A DNA stretch of 64,000 bases from the NCBI GenBank assembly GCA_025464995.1, contig JAODMO010000007.1, forward strand, positions 24,475-88,474, read 5' to 3'. Made by a program: the position numbers and the translations under genes. A model generated the notes under the pieces. The model saw only the letters and a program-made list of their open reading frames with translations, ran no database searches and was not told the origin of the DNA. This document shows, one piece after another, positions 1 through 7,818 of the stretch. The stretch comes from Microbacteriaceae bacterium (GTDB lineage: Bacteria; Actinomycetota; Actinomycetes; Actinomycetales; Microbacteriaceae). Every line of letters starts with the position of its first letter. Within the stretch, counting starts at the first letter, position 1.

Positions 1-568
1 GGTTGCCGGTCTCGCGCAGGTAGCCGCGTTCCGCGCTCACCGAGAGGCCGTAGCGCTCCGTGCGATACCCGAGCCGCTTCAACTGCGCCCGAGCGATGTC
101 GATGGCGGCGGCGGCATCCGTCACCGTCTCGATGCGGGTGTAGCCGGCGAGGCGTCCGAGGCGGGCGGGGGTCCTCGGCGGCCTGGCGCGCAATGCCGCT
201 ATGTGGTGGTTCGTGCGCGGGATGATGCAGCCGATGAGCGACACGAACAGCAGGAGGTAGATCGACGAGAACCACACGGACGTGTACGTGCTGAACACCT
301 GCAGGCCGTCGAGCACGGGGAACAGGTCGGGGTTGTCGACCTTGAACTGGATGACGCCGTTCGGGTCGGAGCTGCGCTGTGGCACGAGCGATCCCGGGAT
401 GGCCGCGAAGGCGAGCAGCAACAGCAGGAAGAGCGCCGTGCGCATGCTCGTGAGCTGGCGCCAGAAGAACCGGAGGTAGCCGACGACGCCCAGTTTCGGC
501 TGCACGATCGTCGGGTCGACCAGCCGCTCGGGCGAGTCGATGTGGTCAGAGGGGCGTGACGAAGCCAT
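1..568 (-). CDS. resB: ResB-like cytochrome c biogenesis protein, C-terminus beyond window
   Basis: Membrane protein of the System II cytochrome c maturation pathway; with ResC (CcsA) it passes haem to apocytochrome c outside the membrane. The ATG at 568 opens MASSRPSDHIDSPERLVDP, followed by a first membrane segment (about residues 35-60), a polar loop containing VPQRSSDPNG, and a second hydrophobic segment ending near IGCIIPRTNHH, all typical of ResB. The reading frame is open to the left edge, so roughly two thirds of a normal 500-residue protein is missing. The start lies inside ccdA, with a 23-nt overlap, so the two genes are probably translationally coupled. A ccsA/resC gene would be expected next on the same strand, outside the window. 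Confidence 0.85.
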   Translation of the reverse strand, partial: MASSRPSDHIDSPERLVDPTIVQPKLGVVGYLRFFWRQLTSMRTALFLLLLLAFAAIPGSLVPQRSSDPNGVIQFKVDNPDLFPVLDGLQVFSTYTSVWFSSIYLLLFVSLIGCIIPRTNHHIAALRARPPRTPARLGRLAGYTRIETVTDAAAAIDIARAQLKRLGYRTERYGLSVSAERGYLRETGN

Positions 569-1286
569 TGATCACCGCTCCCAACTCGCTCATCCAATGC
601 GACCACAAGCCTGTCACCATGAGCACCCCGATGATGACCAACAGCGCGCCCCCGATGACGTTGACGAGGCGGATGCGCTTCTTGATCCAGGCGACGGATG
701 TCGCGACCCAACCGAACCCGAACGCGACGAGCAGAAACGGGACGCCCAGGCCGAGCGAGTAGACGATGCCGAGCACCACTCCCTGCCAGGCCGAGCCGCC
801 GTTGAAGCTGATCGCCGTGATGGCGGCGAGGGTGGGGCTGAGGCACGGCGTCCAGCCGAGACCGAACACGATGCCGAGCAGTGGGGCCCCGGCGATGCCG
901 GTGGCGGGCAGCCAGTTGACCTTGATGTCACGCTGCAGCACGGTGAACTGCCCGATGAAGACGAGGCCGAGCAAGATGACGACGACGCCCGCGAAGCGCG
1001 TGATGATGTCGCCGTAGAGGAACAACCAGGTGCCGAGCGCGCCGAACGCCGCGTTCGTCGCGACGAACACGATGGTGAAACCGAGGATGAACAGGCTCAC
1101 CCCGAGCACGAGCCGCGAGCGGTCGGCCCTGCCGCCGTTGCCGCTCAGGCCGCCGACGTACCCGAGGTAGCCGGGAACGAGCGGCAGGATGCAGGGCGAG
1201 AGGAAGGAGAGCAGCCCGGCGAGCAGGGCGATGGGCAGCGCGACGAGGAGTTGCCCGTCACCCACGAGCTCGTCGACTCCGGGCAC
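546..1286 (-). CDS. ccdA: CcdA-type thiol:disulfide transporter of cytochrome c maturation
   Basis: Polytopic membrane protein (246 residues, the usual CcdA size) that carries electrons from cytoplasmic thioredoxin across the membrane to the extracytoplasmic ResA-type thioredoxin, keeping the apocytochrome CxxCH thiols reduced. The first helix carries SFLSPCILPLVPGYLGYVGG with the conserved Cys-Pro, and a second conserved cysteine sits in LGWTPCLSPTLAAI; these are the redox pair. Six hydrophobic segments are visible. The GTG at 1286 is chosen because it lies 2 nt after the upstream resA stop and gives a complete first helix; a second in-frame GTG at 1265 is also possible. The 3' end overlaps resB by 23 nt. 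Confidence 0.9.
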   Translation of the reverse strand: MPGVDELVGDGQLLVALPIALLAGLLSFLSPCILPLVPGYLGYVGGLSGNGGRADRSRLVLGVSLFILGFTIVFVATNAAFGALGTWLFLYGDIITRFAGVVVILLGLVFIGQFTVLQRDIKVNWLPATGIAGAPLLGIVFGLGWTPCLSPTLAAITAISFNGGSAWQGVVLGIVYSLGLGVPFLLVAFGFGWVATSVAWIKKRIRLVNVIGGALLVIIGVLMVTGLWSHWMSELGAVINGFVTPL

Positions 1287-1288
1287 GG

Positions 1289-1882
1289 CTAGCCGTCCTC
1301 GGCGAGGGCGTCCGTGATGAGCGTCGTCAGGTTGGAGGTGCCCTCGATGCCGCCGAGGATGCGCGCGGCGACGCGCCCCTCCTTGTCGATGACGAGTGTC
1401 GTCGGCACGGCGTTGGGCGCCACGGTGCCCGAGAAGGCGAGCAGGAGGTTGCCCTCGTCGGCATCCATCACCGAGGGGTAGGTCACACCGAGTGTCTTGG
1501 CGAAGCTCAACGACTGGGCGGCCTGGTCGCGCACGTTGACGCCGAGGAAGCTGACCTTGTCGCCGGCGAAGCTCTGGTTCACCTTCTCGAGGTCGGGTGC
1601 CTCGACGCGGCACGGCGGGCATCCCGCGTACCAGAAGTTGAGCACGAGCACCTCGCCGGCGAAGTCGGCTGAGGTGACGGTGTCGCCCGCGTCGGTCTCG
1701 CCCTCGAAGGCGATGGGCTCGCCACGGTCGGCGGGCTTGATCTCGCTGATCGTGCCCTCGCCGGAGATGTAGTTCTTGGTCGTGCCGTCGGCGTACTGCT
1801 CGGCGAGGGGGTCACTCGCGCACCCGGAGAGGAGGGTCGCCAGCGCCACGAGGGCCGCGGCGGCGGAAAGGGCTCGCTTCAC
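1289..1882 (-). CDS. resA: ResA/TlpA-like extracytoplasmic thioredoxin lipoprotein
   Basis: Thiol reductase, 197 residues, expected outside the membrane, that reduces apocytochrome c using electrons from CcdA. The N-terminus is a lipoprotein signal (hydrophobic run, then LLSGCAS) with the lipidated Cys near residue 21. The thioredoxin fold follows: LNFWYAGCPPCRVEAPDLEK carries the CPPC active site, and the cis-Pro region is NAVPTTLVID. The GTG at 1882 overlaps the upstream phosphatase stop in a GTGA arrangement, giving a four-gene transcript phosphatase-resA-ccdA-resB. An earlier start would run through the phosphatase gene in another frame and lose the signal peptide. Confidence 0.9.
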   Translation of the reverse strand: MKRALSAAAALVALATLLSGCASDPLAEQYADGTTKNYISGEGTISEIKPADRGEPIAFEGETDAGDTVTSADFAGEVLVLNFWYAGCPPCRVEAPDLEKVNQSFAGDKVSFLGVNVRDQAAQSLSFAKTLGVTYPSVMDADEGNLLLAFSGTVAPNAVPTTLVIDKEGRVAARILGGIEGTSNLTTLITDALAEDG

Positions 1883-2550
1883 ACTGCTCCAGAGTCGACG
1901 GATGCTGCGAGCAATTCTTTCGCGGGATCCTGATAGTTCACCTCGACGAACTTGGTCGCCGTGCCCTTCGACAGCGCCAGCGAGCGCTCGTCGCGCCGAG
2001 CGAGCGTCGTGATGCTCGAGAGGTTGCAGCGGCGCTTGCGGGGGTCGTGGTACAGCTTCCTGCCCGCGACGGCGCGCGCCACCATCCAGATCGGCATCTG
2101 GTGGCTGACCATGACGACCTCGCCGCCGTCGGCTGCGGCCCAGGCGTCGTCGATGGCGGCGAGCATGCGCGCCGCGACGCTCACAAAGGGCTCGCCCCAG
2201 CTCGGCAGCATCGGGTTGACGATCCACGGCCACGACTGCGGGCGGGTGAGCACCTGGGGGCCGAACTCGAACTTCTTGCCCTCGAAGCGGTTGAACGGCT
2301 CGATAATGCGGTCTTCGGTGATGATCTCGCGCCCGAAGGTGTTCGCCCACGGCGCGGCCGACTCCTGCGCGCGCTCCAACGGGCTCGCGTAGAGGGCCGT
2401 GATGTCATGACCCGCCAGGCTCGCGGCGGCGGATGCCGCCATCCGGTGCCCGAGTTCAGAGAGGTGGAAACCGGGGATGCGGCCGTAGAGGATCCCCTCG
2501 GGGTTGTGCACCTCGCCGTGACGCACGAGGTGGATGAGGTCGGCGGGCAT
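1879..2550 (-). CDS. Histidine phosphatase family protein (phosphoglycerate-mutase fold)
   Basis: Cytoplasmic phosphatase-fold protein of 223 residues. The N-terminus has HLVRHGEVHNPEGI with the RHG motif (nucleophilic His about residue 11); the second conserved His lies in VMVSHQMPIW (about residue 150), and ASPLERAQESA supplies the conserved substrate-side Arg and Glu. The substrate cannot be told from sequence. The gene heads the cytochrome c maturation operon and its stop overlaps the resA start by 4 nt. I recall the same arrangement in other actinobacteria, but a direct role in cytochrome assembly is not established. Translation is probably leaderless: a TAGAAT element lies exactly 6 nt before the ATG and no Shine-Dalgarno sequence is visible. 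Confidence 0.88.
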   Translation of the reverse strand: MPADLIHLVRHGEVHNPEGILYGRIPGFHLSELGHRMAASAAASLAGHDITALYASPLERAQESAAPWANTFGREIITEDRIIEPFNRFEGKKFEFGPQVLTRPQSWPWIVNPMLPSWGEPFVSVAARMLAAIDDAWAAADGGEVVMVSHQMPIWMVARAVAGRKLYHDPRKRRCNLSSITTLARRDERSLALSKGTATKFVEVNYQDPAKELLAASVDSGAV

Positions 2551-2556
2551 ACGTCG

Positions 2557-2562
2557 ATTCTA
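2557..2562 (-). promoter_or_regulatory. -10 element for leaderless phosphatase-resA-ccdA-resB transcript
   Basis: TAGAAT on the minus strand, 6 nt upstream of the ATG at 2550. That spacing would put the transcription start at or next to the start codon. No clear -35 element and no ribosome binding site are visible. The same geometry recurs at several other genes in the window. Confidence 0.55.
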
Positions 2563-2681
2563 CGGACGCGCGGGCTGGGAGAGTTCCGCGCGTGCCGGGA
2601 CGGTTGCGCTTCCGGGTTTCGATACGGCCGTGGGCGGCCCACTCGACCAGCGGTGCGGCCCGCCTGCCACCGCGTACCCCG

Positions 2682-2687
2682 TAAACT
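2682..2687 (+). promoter_or_regulatory. -10 element for leaderless aspS
   Basis: TAAACT followed by 6 nt and the GTG start at 2694. No purine-rich ribosome binding site lies upstream, so a leaderless mRNA is inferred. No recognisable -35 hexamer. Confidence 0.55.
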
Positions 2688-2693
2688 TGCGGA

Positions 2694-4022
2694 GTGACTG
2701 AACGCACCCTCATCAAGAACCTGGCCGCGGCATCCGACGGCCCCGTCTCCGTATCCGGCTGGGTCGAGACGGTGCGTGATCAAAAGAAGGTGCAGTTCGT
2801 CGTTCTGCGCGACGAGTCGGGTGCCGTGCAGCTCGTGCACCCCCGTGTCTTCACCGACGACGGCACCGCGGCGGTCGACGACATCGCCGAGACCATCTCC
2901 GGCCTCGCGCAGGGCACCTTCCTCACCGCCTCCGGCGAGCTCAAGCACGACGAACGCGTCAAGCTCGGCGGCGTCGAGATCAAAGTGGACGCCCTCACGG
3001 TCGCCGCCGCCGCGATCCCGGAGACCCCGATAGCCGACGACTCGGGAGTCGACAAGCGCATGGACTGGCGTTTCCTCGACCTCCGCGTGCCCAAGAATGC
3101 CCTGATTTTCCGCATCCAGACCACGCTCGAGCACGCCTGGCGCACCTACTGGGTCGAGAACGACTTCATCGAGCTGCACACCCCGAAGCTCATGGCCTCG
3201 GCGAGCGAGTCGAAGGCCGAGCTTTTCGAGGTCGAGTACTTCGACACCAAGGCATACCTCTCACAGAGCCCGCAGTTCTTCAAGCAGATGGCGCAGCCCG
3301 CCGGCTTCGGAAAGATCTTCGAGGTGGGCCCCGCCTTCCGCGCCGACCCCTCGTTCACCTCGCGCCACGCCACCGAGTTCACGTCGGTCGACTCCGAGAT
3401 CAGCTGGATCGACAGCCACGAAGACGTCATGAGGCTGCACGAGGAACTGCTCGTCGCCGGCTTCCAGGCGGTCAAAGACAAGCACGGCGACGAGATCAAG
3501 GCGCTGTGGGACGTGGATGTCGTCGTGCCGACGACCCCGTTCCCCCGGGTTCCGCTCGCCGAGGCCAAGCGCATCGTCGCAGAGCGCGGGTACGAGGTGC
3601 CCCGCACCGACGACGACATGGACCCGGAGGGCGAGCGCCAGATCGCCGCGTGGGCGATGGAGACGTACGGGCACGAGTTCGTGTTCCTCACCGACTACGC
3701 CTCGAGCATCCGGCCGTTCTATCACATGCGTCACGAGGGCGACGATTCGCTGACCAACAGCTACGACCTCATCTTCAACGGCGTCGAGATCTCCACCGGC
3801 GCACAGCGCGAGCACCGCGTCGACGTGCTCATCGAGCAGGCGAAGCAGAAGGGCCTCGACCCCGAGGAGCTCGACTTCTACCTCGACTTCTTCCGCTACG
3901 GCGTTCCGCCGCACGGAGGCTTCGGCATGGGACTGAGCCGCGTGCTGATGCTCATGCTGCACCTGCCCAACCTCCGCGAGGCCACCTACCTCTTCCGTGG
4001 ACCGACGAGGCTCACGCCGTAA
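2694..4022 (+). CDS. aspS: Aspartate--tRNA ligase, short archaeal-type (possibly Asp/Asn non-discriminating)
   Basis: Class II aminoacyl-tRNA synthetase of 442 residues that charges tRNA with aspartate. An N-terminal OB-fold anticodon-binding domain (about residues 1-110, including VSGWVETVRDQKK) precedes the catalytic core. Motif 2 reads FRADPSFTSRHATEFTSVD and motif 3 is GFGMGLSRVLMLMLHLPNLR near the C-terminus. The usual bacterial AspRS is about 590 residues because of a GAD domain inserted between motifs 2 and 3; that insert is absent, so this is the archaeal/eukaryotic-type enzyme. Such enzymes in bacteria are often non-discriminating and work with GatCAB to make Asn-tRNA(Asn), which cannot be decided from this window. 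The GTG start has a leaderless promoter. Confidence 0.95.
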   Translation: MTERTLIKNLAAASDGPVSVSGWVETVRDQKKVQFVVLRDESGAVQLVHPRVFTDDGTAAVDDIAETISGLAQGTFLTASGELKHDERVKLGGVEIKVDALTVAAAAIPETPIADDSGVDKRMDWRFLDLRVPKNALIFRIQTTLEHAWRTYWVENDFIELHTPKLMASASESKAELFEVEYFDTKAYLSQSPQFFKQMAQPAGFGKIFEVGPAFRADPSFTSRHATEFTSVDSEISWIDSHEDVMRLHEELLVAGFQAVKDKHGDEIKALWDVDVVVPTTPFPRVPLAEAKRIVAERGYEVPRTDDDMDPEGERQIAAWAMETYGHEFVFLTDYASSIRPFYHMRHEGDDSLTNSYDLIFNGVEISTGAQREHRVDVLIEQAKQKGLDPEELDFYLDFFRYGVPPHGGFGMGLSRVLMLMLHLPNLREATYLFRGPTRLTP

Positions 4023-4068
4023 CACCGGCGAGTCGCATCCGTATACCTCGATAAGGCAGGATGACCCC

Positions 4069-4344
4069 ATGTCCAAGAAAATTGACTCAGCACGTAAGGA
4101 CCTGAACAAGGCCCTGAAGAAGCACGCGGGGGTCGTGGGTTCGACCGCCGTCTCGATGAAGAAGGCGCAACGTGCCGCCGCCGCCGTTCATCTGGCGGCC
4201 ATCAAGTACGCCGCCCAGGTCGAGGCGAAGACGGGGCTCTCAAGCCCGTTCGGTGACGTGCTGCAGCCCGGACTCGACACCTCCACGCTCGACTCGCTGA
4301 GCGCCGAGCGCGACGAACTCGCGAAGAAGCCGCGCAAGAAGTAG
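4069..4344 (+). CDS. Small conserved-looking hypothetical protein, basic and alanine-rich
   Basis: A 91-residue protein of unknown function. It begins MSKKIDSARKDLNKALKKHA and ends in a Lys/Arg tail (KKPRKK); the middle is rich in Ala, Lys and Gln and looks helical, with no signal peptide or membrane segment. The ATG at 4069 is preferred over upstream in-frame codons because AAGGCAGG lies about 9 nt before it and the upstream residues do not resemble coding sequence. It follows aspS by 46 nt on the same strand and is convergent with the Dabb gene. The charge suggests nucleic-acid or ribosome contact, but that is only inference. Confidence 0.7.
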   Translation: MSKKIDSARKDLNKALKKHAGVVGSTAVSMKKAQRAAAAVHLAAIKYAAQVEAKTGLSSPFGDVLQPGLDTSTLDSLSAERDELAKKPRKK

Positions 4345-4370
4345 TTCGGGTCCGCCGGTCGAGCGGCCGG

Positions 4371-4466
4371 GGTCGCGGGGGTCTGCGGCATCTCGGGACA
4401 ACCACGCGTGCGCGCCGCGCCGCAATCGTCCCGCGACTGCGCAGACGCCGCGGAACCCGCGCGACC
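4371..4466. repeat. Long interrupted inverted repeat between convergent genes
   Basis: Outer arms GGTCGCG (4371) and CGCGACC (ending 4466), inner arms GTCTGCG and CGCAGAC, and a third pair CGGGAC and GTCCCG nest around a GC-rich centre. The structure could act as a bidirectional terminator for the two converging genes, although neither side has a long T tract. Confidence 0.5.
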
Positions 4467-4474
4467 ACTGCGGG

Positions 4475-4774
4475 CTAGACCTCGAAGTCGACGTTCGAGC
4501 GGCTCTCGACGAGGGGGCCGATCACCTTGGTCGCCGCGACGTGATCGGGGTTCACCTGGTAGCGCTCCAGGGCGTCGAGCGACTCGTAGTCGGCGATGAG
4601 CACCACGTGCCAGTTGCTCTCCGGATAGGCGACATTCGTGCCCACCTGCAGCGAGACGATCTCGGGGATGACCGCCGGCAGCGCCTCAAGGGTGGCCGTG
4701 ATGGTCGCGGCCTGCTCGGCGCGAGCCGCCGCATCCGTGCCGTTGAGTTTCCAGCTGACTACGTGCCTGATCAT
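4475..4774 (-). CDS. Dabb (stress-responsive alpha/beta-barrel) family protein
   Basis: A 99-residue single-domain protein of the dimeric alpha/beta-barrel (Dabb) family. The hallmarks are MIRHVVSWKL at the start with the conserved His-Val, the central NWHVVLIADYESLDALERYQ, and NPDHVAATKVIGPLVESRS near the end. Members occur as stress-induced proteins of unknown activity and as small cyclases or haem-binding barrels; nothing here specifies a substrate. The ATG overlaps the stop of the upstream glutaredoxin-like gene by 4 nt (4771-4774), so the two are probably co-translated. No signal peptide. Confidence 0.85.
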   Translation of the reverse strand: MIRHVVSWKLNGTDAAARAEQAATITATLEALPAVIPEIVSLQVGTNVAYPESNWHVVLIADYESLDALERYQVNPDHVAATKVIGPLVESRSNVDFEV

Positions 4775-5034
4775 TCCGCTGCCTCCAGGATTGCCTTCTT
4801 CAGTCGCGCCGGGTCGACGCGCCAGATGTTGTGCACCCTGCCGTTGATGAGAACGACCGGGATCTCCTCGACGTGCTTCTCGTAGAGGTCGGGGTGTTCG
4901 AGGATCGACAGCTCTTCCACCCGCACCGATGCCGCGGAGCCGAGCTCGGCGACGACGCCGTCGACCACCTCACGGGCGGTGTCACAGAGGTGGCAGTCGG
5001 GCTTGCTGATGAGGGTGAGCTGGATCGTCGGCAC
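4771..5034 (-). CDS. Glutaredoxin-family protein with CHLC redox motif
   Basis: An 87-residue thioredoxin-fold protein. The dithiol motif is KPDCHLCDTARE (Cys about residues 14 and 17), and VEEIPVVLINGRV carries the conserved cis-proline after Ile. This is the short DUF836/glutaredoxin-like class common in actinobacteria, expected to be a cytoplasmic thiol-disulfide protein. The GTG at 5034 is the only start that keeps the first beta strand (PTIQLTLISK) intact. A weak -10-like CAGACT lies 6 nt before it, which may indicate a leaderless mRNA. It is translationally coupled to the Dabb gene. Confidence 0.88.
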   Translation of the reverse strand: MPTIQLTLISKPDCHLCDTAREVVDGVVAELGSAASVRVEELSILEHPDLYEKHVEEIPVVLINGRVHNIWRVDPARLKKAILEAAE

Positions 5035-5105
5035 GCGACAAGTCTGTCACGCGACGGCTCTGGAGCCCGCCGCGTGCAGCGAGGCGCGAAAAGCTCCACA
5101 CATGC

Positions 5106-5146
5106 AAAAAGCGCCAACCCCTGTTCAAAACACAGGGCCTGACGCT
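5106..5146 (-). terminator. Rho-independent terminator after the bS22-like gene
   Basis: Read on the minus strand, AGCGTCAGGCCCTGT pairs with ACAGGGGTTGGCGCT around a GTTTTGA loop, with a couple of mismatches, and is followed by TTTTT. It lies about 20 nt after the stop of the bS22-like gene. Confidence 0.8.
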
Positions 5147-5164
5147 GATGCGAAGAAGTAGCGA

Positions 5165-5263
5165 CTACTTCTTGTTGCGACGCTGGTGACGCGTCTTGCG
5201 AAGCAGCTTGCGGTGCTTCTTCTTCGCCATACGCTTGCGGCGCTTCTTGATGACTGAACCCAT
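5165..5263 (-). CDS. bS22-like small ribosomal peptide (AURKAIP1/COX24 domain)
   Basis: A 32-residue, extremely basic peptide beginning [19 protein letters not shown] and ending in RRNKK. It matches the AURKAIP1/COX24-domain family, whose mycobacterial member (bS22) binds near the decoding centre of the 30S subunit. The ATG at 5263 is preceded by GAGG at suitable spacing, and a strong terminator follows. It sits immediately downstream of a small excisionase-type HTH gene; I recall the same order for mycobacterial Rv0500A-Rv0500B. It is short enough to be missed by automatic gene callers. Identification rests on sequence recall, not on a search. Confidence 0.88.
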   Translation of the reverse strand: MGSVIKKRRKRMAKKKHRKLLRKTRHQRRNKK

Positions 5264-5357
5264 AGGTACCTCACTGGTTACTGAATTAGACCGACCCGGT
5301 CCGATTCGGAACCGCGGAAAAATGTACTGCACAAGCCTAGCGCATTACGCGCGGGCC

Positions 5358-5552
5358 TCAGCCCGTGTGCGAGATCGGCTTCTGGATGACGGCGACGACG
5401 GCCGACTCGGGGATGCGGAACGACCGGCCGAAGCGGATGGCGGGAAGCTCGCCGGCGTGCACCATCCGGTAGACCGTCATATTGGAGACACGCATCATGT
5501 CAGCCACCTCGGCGACCGTGAGAAATCGCACATCGGAGAGGTCCCCTGACAT
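5358..5552 (-). CDS. Excisionase-family/BldC-like helix-turn-helix DNA-binding protein
   Basis: A 64-residue, single-domain winged-HTH protein of the MerR/excisionase type. LTVAEVADMMRVSNMTVYRM is the helix-turn-helix, and HAGELPAIRFGRSFRIPE forms the wing, as in phage excisionases and the developmental regulator BldC of Streptomyces. No effector-binding domain is present. The ATG at 5552 is followed by MSGDLSDVRF and gives the family's usual length. It lies upstream of the bS22-like gene on the same strand, a pairing also seen in mycobacteria as far as I recall, and is divergent from trkH. Its targets are unknown. Confidence 0.85.
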   Translation of the reverse strand: MSGDLSDVRFLTVAEVADMMRVSNMTVYRMVHAGELPAIRFGRSFRIPESAVVAVIQKPISHTG

Positions 5553-5729
5553 GTTCGTGCCCCTCTTGCGTTCTGGAACACTCGGCGCGGATGTTGCTGG
5601 AGTGCTGAAACGTAACACTAGGGGCTGGCGTGACTCGCTGTCTATGATCGGGCCGCAACGAGGCGGCGGCCCGGCCGCGTGGAGGTACCATGACAACCTG
5701 TCCGAGCACCCGTATGAGAAGAGGCATGA

Positions 5730-7154
5730 ATGCGCACGAGGCCCGTGCTGCGCAATTCGCCCCTCGGCAGGTTTCGCGACTATTTCGAACGCATCGCCGC
5801 GGCGACGCCGGCGCGCTTCGCCATCCTGATCTTCGCGGCGCTCGTCCTCCTCTTCACACTGCTGCTCTCGCTGCCGATCGCCACCACCTCGCGCGAGGTG
5901 CCCCCGTTCTCCGATGCCCTGTTCACCGCGATCTCCGTCATCTGCGTCACGGGGCTCTCGACGGTCGACATGGCCACCTTCTGGTCGCCGTTCGGCCACG
6001 TCATCATTCTTCTGGGCGTCGAGATCGGCGGCATCGGCGTGCTCACGCTCGCGTCGATTCTCGGGCTCGTCATCTCGCGCAAGCTCGGGCTGCGCCAGAG
6101 GCTGCTCGCCGCGGGCGACAGCAACCCCCTGCGCATGCACAAGGGCTCGATGGCCGAGAGCCAGGCGGTGCGCCTCGGCGAGATCGGCCAGCTGCTGTTC
6201 ACCGTCGCCATCAGCGCCCTCGTCATCGAGTTCGCCGTCGCGGCCCTGCTCTTTCCCCGCATGCTCATCGAGGGCGTGCCCCCGCTGGATGCGGCGTGGC
6301 AGTCGTTCTACTTCTCCGCGATGGCGTTCACCAACACCGGGTTCCTGCCGACGAGCGAGGGGCTCACCCCGTACGCATCCGACTACTGGTTCCTCAGCAT
6401 TCTGATGATCGGCGTCTTCCTCGGCGCCGTCGGCTTCCCGGTCATCTACGTGCTCATGCGCAACATCAAGCGCCCCAAGAAGTGGTCGCTGCACGTCAAG
6501 CTCACGCTCACCACGACTCTCCTGCTCTTCGTGCTCGGCGGCCTCGCGTTCTTCGTGCTCGAGCTCGGAAACACGAGAACCTTCGCGGGCCTCGACGGCG
6601 GGCAGCGCATCTTCCAGCCCTTCTTCCTGTCGATGATGACGAGGTCGGGCGGCTTCTCGACCATCGACGCCGGCGAACTGCACGGGTCGAGCCTGCTCGT
6701 GGCCGACATGCTCATGTTCATCGGCGGCGGCTCCGCATCCACCGCCGGCGGCATCAAGGTCACGACACTCGCGATCCTTTTTCTCGCGGCCTTCGCCGAG
6801 GCGCGCGGCAGCGAGGGCATGGAGGCCTTCGACCGCCGCATCCCCTCCGACGTTCTGCGCTTGAGCGTCAGCGTGGTGCTGTGGGGCGCGACCACCGTCG
6901 CAACCTCCTCGATCCTCCTGCTGCAGATCTCCGGTGCGAGCCTCGACTACGTGTTGTTCGAGGTGATCTCCGCCTTCGCGACATCCGGGCTCAGCACCGG
7001 GCTCACGGCGGAGCTGCCCGAATCGGGCGTGTACGTGCTCGCCGCCACCATGTTCCTCGGTCGAGTGGGTACGGTGACTCTGGCGGCCGCACTCGCGGCG
7101 AGCCAGCGTCGCCAGTTGTTCAGGCGAGCAGAAGAGAGGCCCATCGTTGGTTGA
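5730..7154 (+). CDS. trkH: TrkH-family potassium uptake membrane subunit
   Basis: Integral membrane channel subunit, 474 residues, for K+ uptake. Four pore-loop repeats are visible as TGLSTVDMATFW, NTGFLPTSEG, MTRSGGFSTIDAG and ATSGLSTGLTAEL, the Thr/Ser-Gly-containing selectivity segments of the SKT superfamily, between pairs of hydrophobic helices. The cytoplasmic loop carries RKLGLRQRLLAAGD. The ATG at 5730 follows a purine-rich GAGAAGAGG. The stop overlaps the next gene, the cytosolic TrkA gate, by 8 nt, so the two are made together as a Ktr/Trk-type complex. Confidence 0.93.
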   Translation: MRTRPVLRNSPLGRFRDYFERIAAATPARFAILIFAALVLLFTLLLSLPIATTSREVPPFSDALFTAISVICVTGLSTVDMATFWSPFGHVIILLGVEIGGIGVLTLASILGLVISRKLGLRQRLLAAGDSNPLRMHKGSMAESQAVRLGEIGQLLFTVAISALVIEFAVAALLFPRMLIEGVPPLDAAWQSFYFSAMAFTNTGFLPTSEGLTPYASDYWFLSILMIGVFLGAVGFPVIYVLMRNIKRPKKWSLHVKLTLTTTLLLFVLGGLAFFVLELGNTRTFAGLDGGQRIFQPFFLSMMTRSGGFSTIDAGELHGSSLLVADMLMFIGGGSASTAGGIKVTTLAILFLAAFAEARGSEGMEAFDRRIPSDVLRLSVSVVLWGATTVATSSILLLQISGASLDYVLFEVISAFATSGLSTGLTAELPESGVYVLAATMFLGRVGTVTLAAALAASQRRQLFRRAEERPIVG

Positions 7155-7818
7155 CAGGATTGCCCACAACGCCCCCGTGCTCGTGATCGGCCTCGGCCGA
7201 TTCGGGGCCGCCACAGCGGGGCAGCTCGACCGACTCGACCGCGAGGTGCTCGCGGTCGACGCCGACGAGAGTCTCGTGCAGAAGTGGTCGGAGCGCGTCA
7301 CCCACGCCGTGCAGGCGGATGCCCGCAGCATCGACGCCCTGCGCCAGATAGGGGCGCAGGAGTTCTCGATCGCCGTCGTGGCGGTCGGGTCGTCGATCGA
7401 GGCGAGCGTGCTCATCACCGCGAACCTCGTCGACCTCAAGATTCCGCAGATCTGGGCGAAGGCGATCAGCCGCTCGCACGGCAAGATCCTCTCCCGCATC
7501 GGTGCGAACCACGTCATCTACCCCGAGGCGGAGGCGGGCGAGCGGGTCGCGCACCTCGTCTCCGGCCGCATGATCGACTTCATCGAGTTCGACGACGACT
7601 TCGCGCTCGTGAAGATGTATCCGCCCAAGCCGATCCGCGGCATCCCGCTCGCCGAGTCGCAGGTGCGTCGCAAATACGGCATCACCGTCGTGGGGGTCAA
7701 GGCGCCGGGCAAGGACTTCACCTACGCCACGCCCGACACCGTGATCTCCAACCACGACCTCATCATCGTGAGCGGAAACTCGTCGGACATCGAGCGTTTC
7801 GCGAGCATCTCGAGCTGA
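7147..7818 (+). CDS. trkA: TrkA-family regulatory (RCK) subunit of K+ uptake
   Basis: Cytosolic nucleotide-binding gating ring for the TrkH channel, 223 residues. An RCK-N Rossmann domain (residues about 10-130) starts with VLVIGLGRFGAATA and has the acidic ribose-binding strand end in VLAVDADES. A TrkA-C domain follows (about 140-223, with ITVVGVKAPGKDF). One RCK unit is the normal size for Ktr-type subunits. The likely start is TTG at 7147, inside the end of trkH; no better ATG/GTG start precedes the first beta strand, and translational coupling would compensate for the weak codon. Confidence 0.92.
   Translation: MVDRIAHNAPVLVIGLGRFGAATAGQLDRLDREVLAVDADESLVQKWSERVTHAVQADARSIDALRQIGAQEFSIAVVAVGSSIEASVLITANLVDLKIPQIWAKAISRSHGKILSRIGANHVIYPEAEAGERVAHLVSGRMIDFIEFDDDFALVKMYPPKPIRGIPLAESQVRRKYGITVVGVKAPGKDFTYATPDTVISNHDLIIVSGNSSDIERFASISS

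Noticed and set aside
199..846. Long minus-strand frame overlapping resB and ccdA
   Set aside because: Arg/Pro-rich shadow of the real genes in another frame; the ResB and CcdA frames have clear family motifs.
5552..7517. Minus-strand frame of several hundred codons upstream of the small HTH gene
   Set aside because: It is the complement of trkH and trkA, low-complexity and Arg/Glu/Ala-rich; only the last 64 codons form a real domain.
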